Assembly (NCBI GenBank): GCA_963920705.1
Contig: OY987226.1
Coordinates: 32,105,686-32,169,685, forward strand
From: Odiellus spinosus
Lineage: Eukaryota > Arthropoda > Arachnida > Opiliones > Phalangiidae
Length of the DNA: 64,000 bases
Reading direction: 5' to 3'
Shown here: positions 43,390 to 54,000 of the stretch, piece after piece
Layout of the letters: the number at the start of each line of letters is the position of its first letter
Position numbering within the stretch: position 1 is the first letter of the stretch
Made by a program: the position numbers and the translations under genes
Notes under the pieces: model-generated
Database searches by the model: none
Told to the model about the DNA's origin: nothing
What the model saw: only the letters and a program-made list of their open reading frames with translations

Positions 43390-43929
43390 ATTCACCCATG
43401 CATGTCACCTGGGGTCAACCGATTTTTATGTTTCACACACACTTTCATCTATGTTTGAAACTAACTTTTGTAGATTTTAAGCTTAAAACAGTAAGTACTT
43501 TTGGAAATACGCCGGTTTAACCACTACCCCACGTTTTTGGCTTCCGATTTTTCCGAATTTGTCTCCCTTAGCATAAATTTGAATAACTTTCAATCTAATC
43601 ATTATAGCGTTATGAAAATTTGGTTTCTTACCTAAAATAATGCGCAGAACCCAGTAGTATGGCCCAAATTATTCTCAAAATTCCCGTTCCTATTTTATTA
43701 GCGCGTAAAGAGAAAAATTATAAGGCCAGTTCAAATAAAAACTCGGGAAAAGGAGTCCGAAAAGCACTTAGGCCGCTGGGTATTGCCTAGCCCGTTTTGT
43801 AAAATACGGATGTAACAAACAAGGCCAAAAATAAAGTTAATTTAAGTTAAGCCTTAAATAAAACAAAATTTCAAATAAAAAAAGCGTACAACAACTTCTG
43901 CTGGTCGTAGATATTTTTAGCTAGACCCA

Positions 43930-44430
43930 ACCCTAGTGGGGTCTAGGTACTGTATTCACTGCGGCGTTGGCGTTGGCGTCGTGCAAGAAGACGAAATACG
44001 TCATCGAATAGAAAAATCTTTCGTCCTCTTACCTCTCCGAGTGAACTTTTAGTTCACGGAGAGGTTCTGTCTGTTACGTCATCGAATCGGAAAAACTTTC
44101 GTCTTCTTACCTCTCCGACTGAACTTTTAGTTCGCGGAGAGGTTCTGTCTGTGTGTGACGTCGGAAGAAGACGTCATCAACCACGGCGCTTGATTCTCCA
44201 ATAAAATTCGAATATACAGTTATTAGCTTCTACCTTGCTGTAAACGTACATCCACTGCAGCTCATTGAAGAGCAGCAACCGTTACTCGCTTCTTAGATTA
44301 TAATGATAAACGAGCGCCTTATATAGTATCTTTTGGATTCGCGTCTATTTTAGCCTTCTGAGGTTTTAGCTTTTACTGAATTGAAACGTAATATTAATTT
44401 AAATTAAAATTAAAACACATTAAATGATTT
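43930..44430. repeat. Dispersed hairpin repeat, copy 1
   Basis: Two nearly identical 100-bp tandem units each contain a hairpin made of CCTCTCCGAGTGAACT and AGTTCACGGAGAGG followed by TTCTGTCTG. Downstream, TATATAGTATCTTTTGGA and AACGTAATATTAATTTAAAT match 62700-62790 near the second hairpin copy. The class is unknown. Confidence 0.65.
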
Positions 44431-44882
44431 AACTTAATTTAAAAACCTTGCTGAAAGGAATGGTGCGGTGTTAAAATATTTTTGCTGCAAACCCTTTAGT
44501 TAAACTCAAAACCAATTTTTCAAGTGTTAAAAAAATTTAAAATTAAGTATATTTTTAAATAAACAATTAAAACAAATTACATTGAGGGCACATAGGCGCC
44601 CGTATGAAGCTTTCCTGTAAAGCAAGAGCGCATTCGATACGTCACTTCAAGGTTTTTATTTCGGCAATAATCTGATTGGCCAAAGTAACTTGGCTCAGCT
44701 TTTACTCAATGGTAAAGTTGACTACTACGCGCTTGAACGTTAAATCAACGACAGTTTATAACGACAGTGCTCGCCAGTCTAACGAACGGGACGCCGACTG
44801 AAGGAGCATGATCATTTAACCCCGGTAAGCTGTAGCCTAGGCCTAACTCCGTCGGCGATTCGGACTCTCGGAGAGAATCGTC

Positions 44883-44996
44883 ATGCCGCGAATAGATCCG
44901 TTTGAAGTTGAACCAGTGTACACGGAAGAAGAACTTTTAATTAGAGATAGAGCGAAAATTGCACCTGACAAACTCTGTAATCCAACTTCTTCGTAG
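44883..44996 (+). CDS. Short leader ORF, possibly first exon of a zinc-finger (P2X7-C-like) gene
   Basis: A 37-residue frame starts MPRIDPFEVEPVYTEEELL. The FEVEPVYTEEEL type of start resembles the leaders of animal proteins annotated as P2X7-C-terminus-like, which I recall as often repeat-associated. GTAATC at 44990 could be a splice donor shortly before the stop. The frame overlaps the 3' part of the THAP ORF on the opposite strand. No downstream exon was identified, so this is a weak call. Confidence 0.3.
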   Translation: MPRIDPFEVEPVYTEEELLIRDRAKIAPDKLCNPTSS

Positions 44997-45156
44997 GCAA
45001 AGGCTTAGTATAATACGCGGCTTTCACTGTTTCTTTAGCATATTTTAGCCATTTTGACGCTAGTTCGGGGTACTTTAAATGATCAGGAACCGTATAAAAA
45101 CTTAGTCCAAACCGAGAACTAAAATTTTTGCATTCTTTTATAATACAACTTGGCAT
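44941..45156 (-). CDS. THAP zinc-finger domain, N-terminal exon
   Basis: Starts MPSCIIKECKNFSSRFGLSF, then VP, and has W36; this is the beginning of a THAP DNA-binding domain (C-x4-C, aromatic-rich strand, invariant Trp). C63 follows in RVCQ. Read straight through, the zinc-binding His of CxxH would be Gln (CQVQF) before a stop. If instead GTGCAA after CAG (44964) is a splice donor, the exon is 45156-44965 and the His would come from the next exon, which I could not find. THAP domains occur in host regulators and in P-element and Kolobok transposases. The remainder of the protein is not visible, so it may be a solo transposon remnant. Confidence 0.65.
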   Translation of the reverse strand: MPSCIIKECKNFSSRFGLSFYTVPDHLKYPELASKWLKYAKETVKAAYYTKPLPTKKLDYRVCQVQFSLYL

Positions 45157-45539
45157 TTTGAACTTTCTTTAAAACAACACCGATTAAAAAACGAAGGATT
45201 CTAGACTTTACTGTCTCAGACTCTCTCCCCTCGGAGTCTCATTTCATTGGTTTATAAGTTATTTCTATTGGCCTATCAGATTGCTAGCCTGGCCAAGCAC
45301 GACAGAGAAGTTTAGAATTAGGGGCAAAAGGGCCACGTCAATACTAAATTTATTTTTAACTATAAAATTATTATTATTATTAAAAATTAATTTTGAGTTA
45401 TAAATTTCTGTTGCCAAGAGTGCTATTGACCCTTAGAGGCAAAAAAACTTTATGGGTGAACCATTCCTTGAAACTTAAATTTAATATAAAAGATATTTTC
45501 GAAGATATTCAATATTTTCTTATAGGTTGATTAGATAAA

Positions 45540-46110
45540 GGCGTGTTTTCACGTGTGTTCAAGATAAAATGAATTAATGAATTTTAGATATTATGGTGCG
45601 TTTTCACGGGTATCCAAGATAAGACAATAAAGATTAGATGTAAAGGTGCCTTCACAAGGGTATCCAAGGTAAAAATTAATAAAGGTTAGATATAAAGGCG
45701 TGTTCATAGGGTATACAAGATACATGACTTAATAAGATAAAATGACTTAATAAAGAATAGATATAAAGACACGTTTCCAAAATAAAAATGACTTAATAAA
45801 GAATAGATTTTAAGTCCCGTTGCACGAGTATCCAAGATAAAATGACAAAGATAATATATAAATGCCTGTTCGCACGGGTATCTAAGTTTAAAATTAATAA
45901 ATATTCGATATAAAGCCACGTTCACACGGGTATCCAAGATAAATTAATAAAGATTAGATATAAATCCGCGTTCAGACGTATCAAAGAAAAATTAAGATTA
46001 GATATAAAGCTGCATTTACACGGGTATCCTTGATAAATTAATAAAGATTAGATATAAAGCCGCTTTCACACGGGTATCCAAGATAAATTAATTATAAAGA
46101 CGCGTTCACA
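45540..46110. repeat. Degenerate ~50-bp minisatellite
   Basis: About eleven units of the form TTCACACGGGTATCCAAGAT, AAATTAATAAAGATTAGATA, TAAAGCCGCG. Units are imperfect and vary from about 40 to 60 bp. A single related unit lies at 63066-63120 (TTTACACGGGTATGGAAGAT). Confidence 0.85.
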
Positions 46111-46121
46111 GGTAGCCAAGT

Positions 46122-46272
46122 TGAAAAACGTGGTTTGAAAAACGTGATTTGAAAAACGTGGTTTGAAAAACGTGATTTGAAAAACGTGATTTGAAAAACG
46201 TGATTTGAAAAACGTGATTTGAAAAACGTGATTTGAAAAACGTGATTTGAAAAAACGTGATTTGAAAAACTT
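46122..46272. repeat. 14-bp minisatellite
   Basis: About ten copies of TTGAAAAACGTGAT, with TGG variants at the left and one unit with an extra A. It directly follows the 50-bp array. Confidence 0.9.
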
Positions 46273-46654
46273 TACGCAACTTCGTGTTTAAAGGAATCTC
46301 GAAACGCCATTCAAATTGTTCAAAGAGGTTCTTTTCAGCCTCTTTTACAATGTCATGGGTCTAGCTATTCCTATGGGCTTGACCATCTTGTTAAGTCTTT
46401 TTCTGAGTTCCCCAGCCTTAATTAGTCCATAGCCATAGCTATTTAAGGGATGTTCGAATATCGTCATTTCCCCGACGGATTTTTCGCATGGTGTCGTAAA
46501 ACATTACCCTTTCCAAGGCTATATTCATATAGGGTGACTTCTACATAATTTAAAGATTCGATAGGTCTAATTTAATTTCTGTAACTAAAATTTTCCAATT
46601 TCTAAGCATGTAGCCTTCATATTTCATTTATCGATAATTTAATTTCTGTCTTTT

Positions 46655-46657
46655 CAC

Positions 46658-46690
<33 letters not shown>
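46655..46690. repeat. Poly(T) tract
   Basis: A run of about 31 T. On the minus strand it would be a poly(A) tail, but no retroelement coding sequence adjoins it. Confidence 0.8.
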
Positions 46691-46691
<1 letters not shown>

Positions 46692-46884
46692 CCGTATATG
46701 TACTTTTTTAAGTGCGAAGCAAAACAAGTTATTGTATAATCGCATTGGACCGAATTCCCATTGAACCGAATTTTTCCGGATTTATATTTAAATGTAGCCG
46801 AATTGGCGGGTTTCGGTATAATATATCAATATTACAAAGATAAAATAAATATATGAAATTTTGATGGGGCTTTCGTCTCATCGT

Positions 46885-47005
46885 GGTGTCGTGGGTGGTT
46901 TAGGTTGGGTTGGGTTGGTTGGTTGGATTAGGTTAGGTTGGATTAGGTTGGGTTGGGTTAGGTTAGGTTAGGATAGGATTGGGTGGGTCGGATTGGGTTA
47001 GGTAG
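46885..47005. repeat. Degenerate telomere-like TTAGG/TTGGG repeats
   Basis: A run of GGTTAGGTTGGGTTGG-type pentamer units with GGATTAGG and GGTTGGTT variants. TTAGG is the arthropod telomere unit. An interstitial degenerate array such as this can also arise as an ordinary satellite. The complementary array is at 57735-58045. Confidence 0.75.
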
Positions 47006-47479
47006 CACGACTCATTTTGACGTTTATTTAACTTGAACACTGCCTTCTTTAATACTATGCCTATCCGTAGGAAAAGCAAGGGGGTGTCGTTACTGATTTC
47101 AAAAATATCGTTAGACGTCGCTTTCTTGAGGTTAAGAAAAAGCGGGAAATCCAAATGTAGGCCGAAAATTTAAAAATAGATACGAATTTTAGGTTAATAA
47201 TGGAGAATAAATTAATCGATTTAATTTAAATAATTAAACAGTGATTTTTAAATATTTACATTAAAAGCAAGTTCTAAATCAAATCGTAAATTTAAATCAA
47301 GATCTCTACGTTATCACCTAGATGTCGCTAGGAGTTCTACGATCTTACTTCGATAGAGCCTTATCTAATTGGCTCTTGGCGACGCGAGACTCGCGATTGG
47401 CTATTCATACATCAGGAAAGTGACATCTATCTCGGACAAATTGCAAATTAAAAATGTCAAGAAAAAAAGTTGTAGTTGG

Positions 47480-48972
47480 CAACCCAAACTGCCCATAGGA
47501 ATTTGGGTAACGTAATGTTAAAATTTTTTGTTTCGCCACTGGTAAAATTTTATTGTGATAGTAAACTAGGGTTGTGTCCTCACCTTTCTACCACAAAAAT
47601 AATCATTTAACCATTATAGTGTGCGAATACAAATCAATTGAAGTTTAGCTCGATAATGTTAAAGATAGGCCACATCGTTGGATTCGACAATGGAGTAGAC
47701 TGTCTTCCCCCACCTGAAATCAGTTGAAATTTGAAATATTAGTAGACACACGATAGATAAAGATTCTGGGAAAATATCGTTTTGTAACTGCCATGGGATT
47801 TTTCTCAGCGACGATTTAAATTACCCAGAATTTTGACATAATTTGAGGTGCGGAAGCCCAAATTGCCTGTAAAAGTGTTCAACCTGCCGAACAACAAAGT
47901 TTTGCAGCAAAGCAAATTCAAGGAGCGAGGCACAGACTATACAGCTAACTCGTATAGTCTTTGTGTTCTGAAAAAACAAAGAGAAATAACACCGAAAAAG
48001 TATACTGTAGTGGCTTTTATTAAGAAACACATTATTAGTAATTCGACGAAAAATAACAATTAGTGGCATTATATTTCAAACAATGTTAGGTAAATCGTCC
48101 AAATCACCGGCATCGTCGCAGACTGCACGCAATTTATATTGATACCAGCTACCTCTATCTTCGTGTCGTTTATAGCCCAGGCACCAAATAAGGCTGCTAA
48201 CGTGAGCACAAGTTCTGATGGTCAATTTCCCTCCTTTACAGTTGCAATACCATGAAATAACTGAATCAATCCCGATACCATTAGGAATGTATCGAATCAA
48301 AGCCTGATGCGTGGCTGAGGCTGAGAACTGACTCCCTACGTGAACACCAATTAGGTCTTTTTCCACATTGTTTGAAATATAATACCACTAAAATTGTTAT
48401 TTTTCGTCGAATTACTAATAATGTGTTTCTTAATAAAAACCACTACAGTATATTTTTGCGGTGTTATTTCTCTTTGTTTTTTCAGAACACAAAGACTATA
48501 CGAGTTAGCTGTATAGTCTGTGCCTCGCTCCTTGAATTTGCTTTGCTGCAAAACTTTGTTGTTCGGCAGGTTGAACACTTTTACAGGCATTTTGGGCTTC
48601 CGCACCTCAAATTATGTCAAAATTCTGGGTAATTTAAATCGTTGCTGAGAAAAATCCCATGGCAGTTAAAAACGATATTTTCCCAGAATCTTTATCTATC
48701 GTGTGTCTACTAATATTCAACATTTCAACTGATTTCAGATGGGGGAAGACAGTCTACCACATTGTCGAATCCAACGATGTGGCCTATCTTTAACATTATC
48801 GAGCTAAACTTCAATTGATTTGTATTCGCAGACTATAATGGTTAAATGATTATTTTTGTGGTAGAATGGTGAGGACACAATCCTAGTTTACTATCACAAT
48901 AAAATTTTACCAGTGGCGAAACAAAAAATTTTAACATTACGTTACCCAAATTCCTATGGGCAGTTTGGGTTG
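47480..48972. mobile_element. 1.5-kb near-perfect palindrome with SWIM-domain centre
   Basis: Two arms of about 605 bp (47480-48084 and 48368-48972) are inverted copies with only scattered differences. Both start CAACCCAAACTGCCCATAGG. A 283-bp unique spacer separates them. Each arm encodes a 70- to 84-codon frame reading RKPKLPVKVFNLPNNKVLQQ in one arm and a nearly identical version in the other. The flanks show no clear target duplication. This is either a transposon with very long inverted repeats or an inverted duplication of one half of a transposon. Confidence 0.85.
48076..48366 (-). pseudogene. SWIM zinc-finger segment of a transposon-type protein
   Basis: The unique spacer of the palindrome encodes WYCNCKGGKLTIRTCAHVSS and LIWCLGYKRH. 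CxC, eight residues, then CxH is the SWIM zinc-binding pattern. The CxCKxG...CAHVxSxxWxLGxxRH form is, as I recall, common in repeat-encoded proteins of invertebrates. There is no ATG at the start; an in-frame stop separates it from the arm frame upstream, so it is either a downstream exon or a relic. Confidence 0.65.
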
Positions 48973-49174
48973 TTCTTTGTGGACATACACAAATCCTCCT
49001 TTATTAGCGATTCTCTCCATTTTTAATTAGGTTACAAATGAAAATAGTCTACATAAATAATTCATTTATATACTATGCCTACATCTAAAAATACGGAATG
49101 TAATTTTTTTCTTGAATTGACGTGATATAAAAAATTACGCCAAACAATGAATCAAAAGCCGCACAAAATGCGGT

Positions 49175-49260
49175 TTTCGGCCGAATGGGATTCGGTCCAA
49201 TGGGACAATTCAGTCCAATGGGATTCGGTCCAATGGGACACGGTCCAATGGGACACAATC
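49175..49260. repeat. GGTCCAATGGGA short tandem repeat
   Basis: Five or so copies of TTCGGTCCAATGGGA and variants. Inverted relatives (CATTGGACCGAATTCCCATT) lie at 46743-46775, on the other side of the 47480-48972 palindrome, so these may be the outer ends of a larger element. Confidence 0.7.
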
Positions 49261-49317
49261 AATAGCAAAAGTCTATCAATTTATTCCATCATTAGGTAAA
49301 CAAAACCCCTTAGCTAA

Positions 49318-49558
49318 AGGTCCAGTTTACGTCATCACCCCTGTCTGGGTCGAGTGGTTTGGACTTTTCTTCGATATTTTGAGTCGGGAGAGAGGGACGG
49401 AATATAGGCGGGCCGCACTTGGCTATATTGTCTTCCCACTCAACTCGGAAATTTCTCCAAAGAGTGGCGCTTCCAATTTCACTATTTACACCAACTGCGG
49501 TCGCAAGAGTGTCTCGAATCAGAATCTGCCGGTACATTTACCAGGACCTTTGCTGATG
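49318..49558 (-). repeat. Dispersed 235-bp repeat, copy 2
   Basis: Opposite-strand counterpart of 15305-15545. The minus-strand frame of 75 codons (MYRQILIRDTLATAVGVN, then WRNFRVEWEDNIAKCGPP) has no domain I recognise and stays open across the repeat. The other copy has lost this frame, so coding is doubtful. Confidence 0.7.
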
Positions 49559-49705
49559 GTAGTTTTATTGCGAACTTTCATTCCGACGAAATCAATAATC
49601 GAAAATAGTCATTTTTATTGAAACTTAGTTGCTATTATTATCGCTTAATGAAATTATGTTTTTTACACTACTTTATCAAAATTTTATTCAATCCTAGATA
49701 TAGAC

Positions 49706-49805
49706 AGAAGCCGATGAAACCCTCCTTTGAAGTCTACTACTCTAATGTTCCATATAGCGCTCCTCTCTGTATGGGTAAAATTCCCAATTTTACGAGATTG
49801 GAGGG
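49706..49805. mobile_element. Partial CAGAAGCCGATGAAACC MITE
   Basis: Left end CAGAAGCCGATGAAACCCTC, TTTGAAGTCTACTACTCTAA and CCCAATTTTACGAGATTGGA match the right half of 13285-13570 in reverse. The other end is missing; a run of G follows. From 49806 to 51071 I see no further feature except possible upstream exons of the NACHT gene. Confidence 0.7.
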
Positions 49806-50800
49806 GGGGGGGGATTTGCTGTTTCTAATGAAATCAATCAATGAAATATGTTTAATGATCCTTAAATCTTATTTTAAAGATATTTTGGATTTGAAGTATT
49901 GTTTAGGATATACATATTTAGGAATTTTTTTGGGATTTAACAATTTAATCACCGATTTGAATGAAGATCAATGGGGCTTCTGTCACGGAAAGGATTTATT
50001 TCCTATTTTCGCGGATTTCTGCATTTCTCCCGCGGAAATTTAAAAATTTTGCGTAATTTAGCTATATTTTTGGAATACCACGTGATGACTTTATAGTCTC
50101 CCGGATCCGGGCGGAGTTTCCGACCTACAGAACTCCGTGTTAAAAATAATCTCATAGAAAGGGGCAAAAAGGCGAAGGTTGAGTAACGGAAAACAGCGAA
50201 ACTTGGCCTGACTTCAGACAACGATCTTACAATCATTAACGCTTAAACTGAAAACCTATCTCGCTTCTGATTGGCTTAAAAGTTGGCGCAGGCGCCTCGT
50301 AAACAGGGAGTCGTGAGTTTTTCAAACCTTGTTTTCCTTACCGCTTTTCGGCTTGAGCGTTATTAATTGGAAAATATTCATTGTAATTCATTTCCAAATA
50401 AACACTAGATTTCAAAATTACGCTACGCTACGTAAGTAAAGTTTTTGCGGGGAATATAGCCTTCAGAATCTTTGGCGCGAAATTCTTCGCCTGTTTAAAA
50501 AAACTCTACATTGGAAATCGCCGTCTATGATTACAATTGCGCGAAAACAAGCAGGTCAAGTGCTCTTCGATCCTGTCGCCCGGTTTGAAATGAGCATGCA
50601 CAGGCCTTCTAAAAATTCCGTAGGCATTGGTCAAATATTATTCCATGGGTGAAGAATGAGTTTACGAATGTAATTTATTACAATTAATGTAATTGGCATT
50701 TAAATTAAAGCACTAATGCTATTTTTGATTAAATCGCGCGCGACTACTTGGTTTTTCATTAAGTCAATATTTTTTATATTATAATATAAATATCAATGCC

Positions 50801-51022
50801 GTGGGCAATACAGTAGCTTCGCCACCCCTAGAGGGATATGTCGCTAAAAATAACACACCCAGTAATTTCTCTGTGTTCGGCTCCGCAACAACTAGACGGG
50901 GCTCCACCTTCACACCCGTCGATGGCCACGTCACGTCAGCGTTCGGCTTATCTCTCTTCCTTAATATATTTCTCTTATCTTTTAGTTACTGTTTAAATTA
51001 TTTTTTTCCGCCGGCACTATAG
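50801..51022 (+). other. Open frame upstream of the NACHT gene, possible extra exon
   Basis: A 73-codon frame reads PPLEGYVAKNN, FTPVDGHVTSAF and a hydrophobic tail. CAG at 50812 could be a splice acceptor. It ends 50 bp before the putative start of the NACHT gene. If part of that gene, it would place an extracellular segment before the membrane anchor. The evidence is slight. Confidence 0.2.
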
Positions 51023-51071
51023 CTATAACGCCTTCGATTAATTTCTATAGTCGACGTTTAGCTCCGAAAAT

Positions 51072-54000
51072 ATGGATTTAATTTTAGTCGTAATCGGTTT
51101 AACGTACGCTTTCGTTTTGGGACTGTGCGTTAATTGGTTTTTAAGTTAGTACGATTGAGTAGTAACACAATTTACAGATGATCACAATTTAGTTAATCGT
51201 TAAACGGAGACCTTCATCATTTTCAGATAGGAATTTTAGGGGGAACGAAGCACCGCCGTCCGAAACGGAGGAGGAATTCTCTACGCAGCGGGTAATTCGA
51301 AATTCTTTTAGACCGCGAATTAGAAGGCTACGACCAGGTCGTTTTGAAAACAGAACTATGTCGTTAGACGAGCGGCTACTCCTCATTTTACGTTAAACGG
51401 TAAATGAAAACTGATGCATCACTTTCTTAATTTTACGTTTTTCTGAATCTACGTTATCGAAAACCTAAGAAAAACATCAACTCTTATTTTTAAACATCTA
51501 AATATGATAGAAAAGGTTTTAAAGATCGGACTTCGTTGTCTGCTAAAAAAGCATTGAGTCCCTGTGTTTCAATTTCCGAGAAAAGCATCCGACCAATAGG
51601 CGCCGTTTCTAGGAGGCTCTTGTAATATAAACTATACCATACACGAGCACGTGGGATTTTGCCTATTGGTCGGATGTTTTTCTCGGAAATTGAAACACTG
51701 GGACTCCATGTCTTTTTTTTTAAGCAGACAACGAAGTCCGATATTTAAAACCTTTTCTATCATATTTAAGAGATGCTTACAATTAAGAGTTGATATTTAT
51801 CTTGGGTTTTCGATAAGGTAGATTCAGAAAAACGTAAAATCAAAAAAGTGATATATCAGTTTTCATTTACCCTTTAAGCTTCTCTCAACCGCCGCCCGCG
51901 AACCTCTATGCTTTTAAAGTGATAGCGAATTAACTGTTAACCCGAGAAACGTCTTTCCTTTTTACTCGCCAAAAAACGAGACTTCATTTATAGTGAAATG
52001 TTAGACAATTTGCTAGTTTGGGCCCTCTACCGATTTTTAAAGTTTATTTCGTCAAAAACTTTCTCCATATTGTATATATAATTTTGATATTGTCCAAAAT
52101 CAATTTTCCATAAGACCAGGGATACTTCCATTAATATTTGTAAAAATGGTTTATAGGGTCATTTGTCAGAACTTTCAAAACATTTAGGGATTGTCCTTAT
52201 TGAGAGTCACGTTTAATTCATGACAACTTTCTCACATTCAAACAAAACGTAGAACTGTTTTGAGGCTAGAGTCTTATCTGTTCAGTAAATAAGATATGGA
52301 TCGGTCACCTACCATTTTTGTGTACGGGATTTTAGTACCTATGGTTAATTTCCCATATAGGCCAAACTGTACAGGATATTGGCAAGTGTCACCTCTAGAA
52401 ATAAGATAAAACTAGGAAATGCGCGTTGGAATCATTTAACATACCCCACGGCTCATACCATTACAAAAGAATAACAGCTTACTACGCTAACTCACTGACC
52501 AAAGAATTAAGAGCGTATATGCAAAAATAAAAAAGCTTTTAAGAGGATCGAAACTGTACGGTTATTAAAAAATAGGTAGATCCCGATCATTCTTTTAAGT
52601 TGAATTCAGTGGCAACCCTGACTGAATTTAGAAATACGGTAAGAATTTTTCTTTCTCCGCCAAACGATTGTTTTCGCAGGTAGCCGACTCCGTAACACTA
52701 AGCCAAAGCGAACAGGGTCCCAAGGGCGAAGCGTTGACCATATTCTTGAAGAATACCAAGTTCTCCGCTAAATTCCTCGGCGATAATCGAGTAAGTTACG
52801 TTAATTTCAACACTTACTCCGCCCCTCCCTTTCTAGTTCATCAATTAAGATCGTATTTATATTTAAAACAATTGCCCAAGTAACGTTTGGCCGTTAGCGG
52901 CCCAAATCGTTCCGACCGGCGTTAAGAGATAGGTCTCCTTGTGGCTCTGCTATTCGCGGTTTAACCTCGATTCCCCGTTTCAGAACGTCAACGTGATTCC
53001 GGCTCAATTCGTCGTTCAAGACGATAGACAAATTCCAACCGAACGTTTAACCGACAAAGGTACGAATAATTGACGAATTCGAAATTTCCATACTCAAAAA
53101 CCAACTTCCATGGGCTACGGCCATTGCGGTACAAATATAATCATGAATTATCACAATAGTTGGAGTGCCTGCCCCTCACTCTATATTTCGCTCTCGTACC
53201 TATCCAGGTATTACACCCGTTGCTATGGGAAACGCGTCATGTATCGAAGCGCGAGCAGATGGGTTACCGACTAGTTTATCACTCGTCATAGCTTAGCCAA
53301 TCAGAATAGGATCAGAATGGGAACCACGATAGCGTCATCTCTTAACAGATCGGTGCGTAAAGAGTGTACCCAATGGCGCGCTGCCCCTACAAATTCCTCT
53401 TCAATTTCGAATTCGTCAATTAAAAAACGCTACTCGGAACGCCGACACGTACGCGACACCTACCTATAAGCGTTCCGAGCAGCGGACGATTTCTATAAGC
53501 CAATAAACGTATCGTCACGTAGACATCGAGTATTTGAAACGCGATCTGCGAATCGTCTGGAGTTCGGAGCGTTCTTGGTTGATTCCATTGCCCTGGCTGG
53601 AAGAGGTCATGCTTCCCCCAGAAGACTACTTCGTCCACTTGGACCTGGAACTGATGTCGAGCGACGGATTCCTGTCGCGGGGCCCCGTCTCGCCGCTTCT
53701 CGAAGACATCTTACTGCCACCTCCCGGAATCGATCTCGTTCCTAAAAGGATCCTGGTCCGGGGTGAAGTGGGTTACGGCAAAACTACCTTGTGTATCAAG
53801 CTAGCGCAAGTTTGGGCCACTGGGCAACCGACGTCTTTCTTATCGAGATTCGATTACGCGCTGCTCTATCGATTCCGCGACATTCCCGAAGGTGATCTTC
53901 AAACGACGAGGTAATAGGGCAATATAACGTCCTTTCAAACTACTCTTCTCCCGGTCTCTGGCGCCATTGTCTACGAGTGCCATAAGAAGCGTTCGAGAAT

